From positions 8,975 through 14,303 of the forward strand of contig MAGV01000076.1 in NCBI GenBank assembly GCA_001717015.1: DNA of 5,329 nucleotides, given 5' to 3'. The notes below the pieces were generated by a model that was not told where the DNA came from, did not search any database, and was given only the letters and a program-made list of their open reading frames with translations. Made by a program: the position numbers and the translations under genes. This DNA comes from Candidatus Methanosuratincola petrocarbonis (ex Vanwonterghem et al. 2016). GTDB lineage: Archaea; Thermoproteota; Methanomethylicia; Methanomethylicales; Methanomethylicaceae. Positions 5,278 to 5,329 of this stretch are shown piece by piece (positions within the stretch are counted from its first letter, which is position 1; every line of letters begins with the position of its first letter).

Positions 5278-5329
5278 AGTATTCGACCGTCGCGCATTAC
5301 CGCCTCGGTGATCCCTGAGGAGTACGTGC
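5274..5329 (-). CDS. possible C-terminal end of a convergent gene
   Basis: On the minus strand a frame is open from the window edge to TAG 5276-5274 and reads TYSSGITEAVMRDGRIL, which looks like protein, but 17 codons are too few to name a family. Its stop would share the CTAG at 5274-5277 with the porB stop, a tight convergent arrangement. The plus strand after porB is also open in one frame (SIRPSRITASVIPEEYV), so the call rests on plausibility only. Confidence 0.35.
   Translation of the reverse strand, partial: TYSSGITEAVMRDGRIL

Noticed and set aside
1..5329. CRISPR arrays, insertion sequences, attachment sites, origin-like repeats
   Set aside because: None were seen by eye. The tRNA 3' half (2183-2217) is not repeated elsewhere in the window, so there is no sign of integration at the tRNA.

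Overview
The window looks archaeal, most likely from the TACK/Thermoproteota side. The evidence is a tRNA with two bulge-helix-bulge (BHB) introns, one of them outside the anticodon loop; A/T-rich TATA-like boxes at archaeal spacing; frequent TTG and GTG starts; heavy use of AGG for arginine in GC-rich coding DNA; and a four-subunit gamma-delta-alpha-beta 2-oxoacid:ferredoxin oxidoreductase. Lineage cannot be fixed further from 5.3 kb.

Layout. 1-936 (minus): a CorA-type magnesium/divalent-cation channel, cut by the left window edge only a few residues before its C-terminus. 937-1073: a divergent promoter region. 1074-2168 (plus): a complete DUF362 protein with two [4Fe-4S] ferredoxin motifs inserted in it, function unknown. 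2183-2298 (minus): tRNA-His(GTG) with a genomically encoded G-1, a 27-nt intron at position 9/10 and a 15-nt intron at 37/38, each drawing as a full BHB motif. 2299-2430: a second divergent promoter region with a TATA box for the tRNA on the minus strand and a phased set of TTTACA/TGTAAA elements in front of the plus-strand operon. 2431-5277 (plus): four tightly packed genes, porG-porD-porA-porB. 5274-5329 (minus): probably the last 17 codons of a convergent gene that shares a CTAG with the porB stop.

How they work together. The four por genes encode one cytoplasmic enzyme that oxidatively decarboxylates a 2-oxoacid (pyruvate or a branched-chain 2-oxoacid) with CoA, giving an acyl-CoA, CO2 and reduced ferredoxin. 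PorA and PorB hold the thiamine diphosphate site, PorD carries two [4Fe-4S] clusters for electron transfer, and PorG is the gamma domain. The DUF362 protein is also an Fe-S protein, but it lies in another transcription unit across a tRNA gene, so a link to Por is only possible, not shown.

No wholly new system is evident. The most notable element is the tRNA-His precursor: by pairing, the first intron ties up the 5' acceptor strand, so splicing and folding of the acceptor and D stems appear mutually exclusive until the intron is removed. The next most notable is the dyad and repeat cluster in the por promoter.
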